DNA from: Streptomyces sp.
Lineage (GTDB): Bacteria > Actinomycetota > Actinomycetes > Streptomycetales > Streptomycetaceae
Length of the DNA: 56,061 nt
Reading direction: 5' to 3'
NCBI GenBank assembly: GCA_013362785.1
Contig: JABFVM010000209.1
Location: 1-56,061 of the forward strand
A program made the position numbers and the translations under genes. The first letter of the stretch is position 1. Every line of letters begins with the position of its first letter. The notes under the pieces are model-generated. The model was given only the letters and a program-made list of their open reading frames with translations, was not told the DNA's origin and searched no databases. This document shows, in pieces, positions 54,385 to 56,061 of this stretch.

Positions 54385-55534
54385 GCTGCGCGGTCCGGAC
54401 GTACCGGCCAAGGCGCTGGACGCACGCGCCTTGGCCGCCCTCGCCGCCAACCCCGGCTGCGAACGGCGCGCGATCCTGGACGGCGCCGGGGTGAACAAGG
54501 CGGTCCTGGCGAGCGCGCTGGGTTCGCCGTCGGCGTTCGGGCAGTCGCAGTTCGCCCTCACCCGCGGGAACGCCTTCGAGGCCAAGGTCAAGGCGGACGG
54601 CGGCGCGGAGCTGCTGCGGCTGGTGCACGAGAAGCTGGACCCCACCGCCGAACCGCCCGCCCACGCACGCGTACCCGAGCTCACCGCGACCGGACCCGAG
54701 GGCCGCACGGCCCGTACCGCCCTCGCCCTGCGCGAGGCCACCGAGGCGCACGGCGAGTGGACCCTGCTGGACCATCCGATGGTCGCGCTGGACGTCGCCG
54801 GTTCACCCGCCTTCCTGGAGCCGGACGCGGTCGTCGTGCACCCGGACGGCAGCTGGACGGTCGTGGAGATCAAGTCCTTCCCGATGCTGGACGGTTCGGC
54901 GGACCCGGCGAAGGTCGGCGCGGCCGCACGGCAGGCGGCGGTGTACGTGCTGGCGCTGGAACAGGTCGCCGCCCGGCTGCCGGGACCGCCCGCGCAGGAC
55001 GGCTCCCCGGCCCCGGAGGTGCGCCATCGCGTCCTCCTCGTCTGCCCCAAGGACTTCTCCAACCTCCCCACCGCCTCGCCCGTGGACGTCCGCAAGCAGC
55101 GCGCGGTGACCGCCCGGCAGCTGGCCCGTCTCACCCGTATCGAGGACATCGCCGACGCGCTCCCCGACGGCACCTGCTTCTCCCCCGAACTGCCCGCCGC
55201 CGACCTGACGGCCGCCGTCGAGTCGGTGCCGGCGACGTACGCGCCCGAGTGTCTGTCCGCCTGTGAGCTGGCCTTCCACTGCCGCGCCCGTTCGCGCGCG
55301 TCCGACGCGGTGACATCGCTGGGCCGCTCGGTGCGGGCCGAGCTGGGCGGTCTGACGACGGTCGAGGACGTCCTGTCGGCGGCCCGCGGCGAGTCCGGCG
55401 ACCCGGACGACCCGGCGGTGGCGGCCCTCCGCAGGGCGGCGCAGCTGCGGGCCGAGGCCCTCGGCCGGGACGCGCGGGCACTGGGCCGGGAACCCGCGCG
55501 GTCCGGCCCGGAGGCGGTGGCCGCGTGTCGCTGA
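54281..55534 (+). CDS. RecB/Cas4-like PD-(D/E)XK nuclease with Fe-S-type cysteines
   Basis: A 417-aa protein. The nuclease core is recognisable: LEPDAVVVHPDGSWTVVEIK, with D182 and E196-x-K198, and a following RQAAVYVLALEQV helix. C60 lies in PGCERRAILDG, and C324-x3-C328-x5-C334 (CLSACELAFHC) near the C-terminus, the four-cysteine layout of Cas4/AddB-type 4Fe-4S nucleases. The start is uncertain: GTG 54281 is used, TTG 54251 is possible, and either overlaps the PAP2 gene. The stop overlaps the next gene by 10 bp, so the two products probably act together. No cas genes or CRISPR are present. Confidence 0.8.
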   Translation: MSEFHGSASPGSEPKPSRVPLPRTRGTALRQRLAELRGPDVPAKALDARALAALAANPGCERRAILDGAGVNKAVLASALGSPSAFGQSQFALTRGNAFEAKVKADGGAELLRLVHEKLDPTAEPPAHARVPELTATGPEGRTARTALALREATEAHGEWTLLDHPMVALDVAGSPAFLEPDAVVVHPDGSWTVVEIKSFPMLDGSADPAKVGAAARQAAVYVLALEQVAARLPGPPAQDGSPAPEVRHRVLLVCPKDFSNLPTASPVDVRKQRAVTARQLARLTRIEDIADALPDGTCFSPELPAADLTAAVESVPATYAPECLSACELAFHCRARSRASDAVTSLGRSVRAELGGLTTVEDVLSAARGESGDPDDPAVAALRRAAQLRAEALGRDARALGREPARSGPEAVAACR

Positions 55535-56061
55535 TCTCCACCCTCGCCCGGCTGGAAGCCGTCAGCACGGGCAGCGCCCAGCCCGCCGCGACCGTCCGCC
55601 ACCGGCATCTGTCGGACCGTCCGCTCGTCTTCGTGCCGCTCACCACCGCCGGTGAGGCCGGCGCCCCGCTCGGCGCCCTGGTCGGTACGAACCGGGACGC
55701 CCCGCATCTGCTGGTCGTACCGCAGCCGCGCGACCGGGACCTCAGGTTCGCGTTCCTGGCCGAGCTGGCGGACATCGTCCTGCCGTACATCGACGCCCAC
55801 GCCGACGCCGTGGAGGCCGCCGAGCGCAACGAGACCGATCCGGAGACCGGCAAGCGGGTCAAGGTCGAGGTCGAACTGTGCGCGGACGCCGCCCAGTTGA
55901 TCGTGCCGAACCGCACGGGCATCGACTTCGTACGGCTCCTGGGCCGCTCCATGCGTTTCCGGCGCACGGCGGAACAGGACCCGGAGGCCCCCTACCCGGC
56001 GCCCCCGCGCGTGCCGCTGCTCGGCCGCTGGCTGACCCACTTCGGCGAGCGGGCCCGCGTG
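55525..56061 (+). CDS. Unrecognised protein coupled to the nuclease (3' end outside window)
   Basis: 179 codons are present from the GTG at 55525, still open at the window edge. It begins VSLISTLARLEAVSTGSAQP and contains GALVGTNRDAPHLLVVPQPR and DLRFAFLAELADIVLPYIDA. An acidic stretch (AVEAAERNETDPETGKRVKV) and CADAAQLIVPNRTGIDFVRL follow. No catalytic motif or membrane segment is seen in this part. It starts inside the last codons of the RecB/Cas4-like nuclease, so the two are translationally coupled. Function unknown. Confidence 0.8.
   Translation, partial: MSLISTLARLEAVSTGSAQPAATVRHRHLSDRPLVFVPLTTAGEAGAPLGALVGTNRDAPHLLVVPQPRDRDLRFAFLAELADIVLPYIDAHADAVEAAERNETDPETGKRVKVEVELCADAAQLIVPNRTGIDFVRLLGRSMRFRRTAEQDPEAPYPAPPRVPLLGRWLTHFGERARV

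Noticed and set aside
54281..55534. Cas4 as part of a CRISPR-Cas locus
   Set aside because: No cas1, cas2, effector or repeat array in the window; only fold-level similarity is claimed.

Overview
The window is high-GC actinobacterial chromosome and is almost certainly Streptomyces. Three-quarters or more of it is coding. G/C dominates third codon positions, GTG/TTG starts are frequent, and the gene order (des cluster, hexosaminidase, glmS, tRNA-His, orn, adpA, cebR-cebEFG-bglC) matches what I remember of the S. coelicolor SCO2770-SCO2814 region. I see no phage, transposon, rRNA or CRISPR array. This is core chromosome rather than an island.

Left part (1-17.3 kb): a sodium:solute symporter and an agmatinase-type ureohydrolase on the minus strand, divergent from a PucR-type regulator. 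A phosphatase-like protein, a DedA membrane protein, an M6 metalloprotease and a small unknown follow. Next are a minus-strand thioesterase II and an acyl-CoA dehydrogenase, then a TetR regulator (with a PNPOx-fold protein) divergent from a complete leucine/isovalerate degradation operon: carboxyltransferase, biotin carboxylase, HMG-CoA lyase, acyl-CoA dehydrogenase. Two matched inverted repeats lie in the divergent promoter.

Middle (17.3-31.8 kb): the desferrioxamine system. An iron-box-controlled receptor lipoprotein (desE), a siderophore-interacting reductase and a second iron box precede the tightly coupled desA-B-C-D operon, which ends in a strong hairpin. A GH20 hexosaminidase with a DasR-like site, a DUF4429/SHOCT protein, a Tat-exported metallophosphoesterase and glmS follow, so amino-sugar release and synthesis sit beside the siderophore genes.

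Right part (31.8-56 kb): tRNA-His, oligoribonuclease, and adpA with its in-frame TTA (bldA-dependent) codon. Then come a universal stress protein, a YaaH-type membrane protein, a sulfotransferase and a hydrolase. The cellobiose locus (cebR, cebEFG, bglC) carries two CebR boxes. A CBM2-GH18 chitinase lies directly downstream of a two-component pair. The divergent promoter upstream of that pair carries an evenly spaced array of DnaA-box sequences, the most unusual regulatory signal in the window. The end holds a spermidine-synthase-like protein, an HTH/TPR regulator of the Streptomyces-specific type, a phosphoglycerate-mutase-fold phosphatase, a PAP2-type membrane enzyme, and a RecB/Cas4-like nuclease with four candidate Fe-S cysteines, followed by an unrecognised partner that runs off the window.

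Several non-coding patterns recur: one ~45-bp dispersed extragenic repeat in three places, two heptamer arrays, and assorted short tandem repeats.
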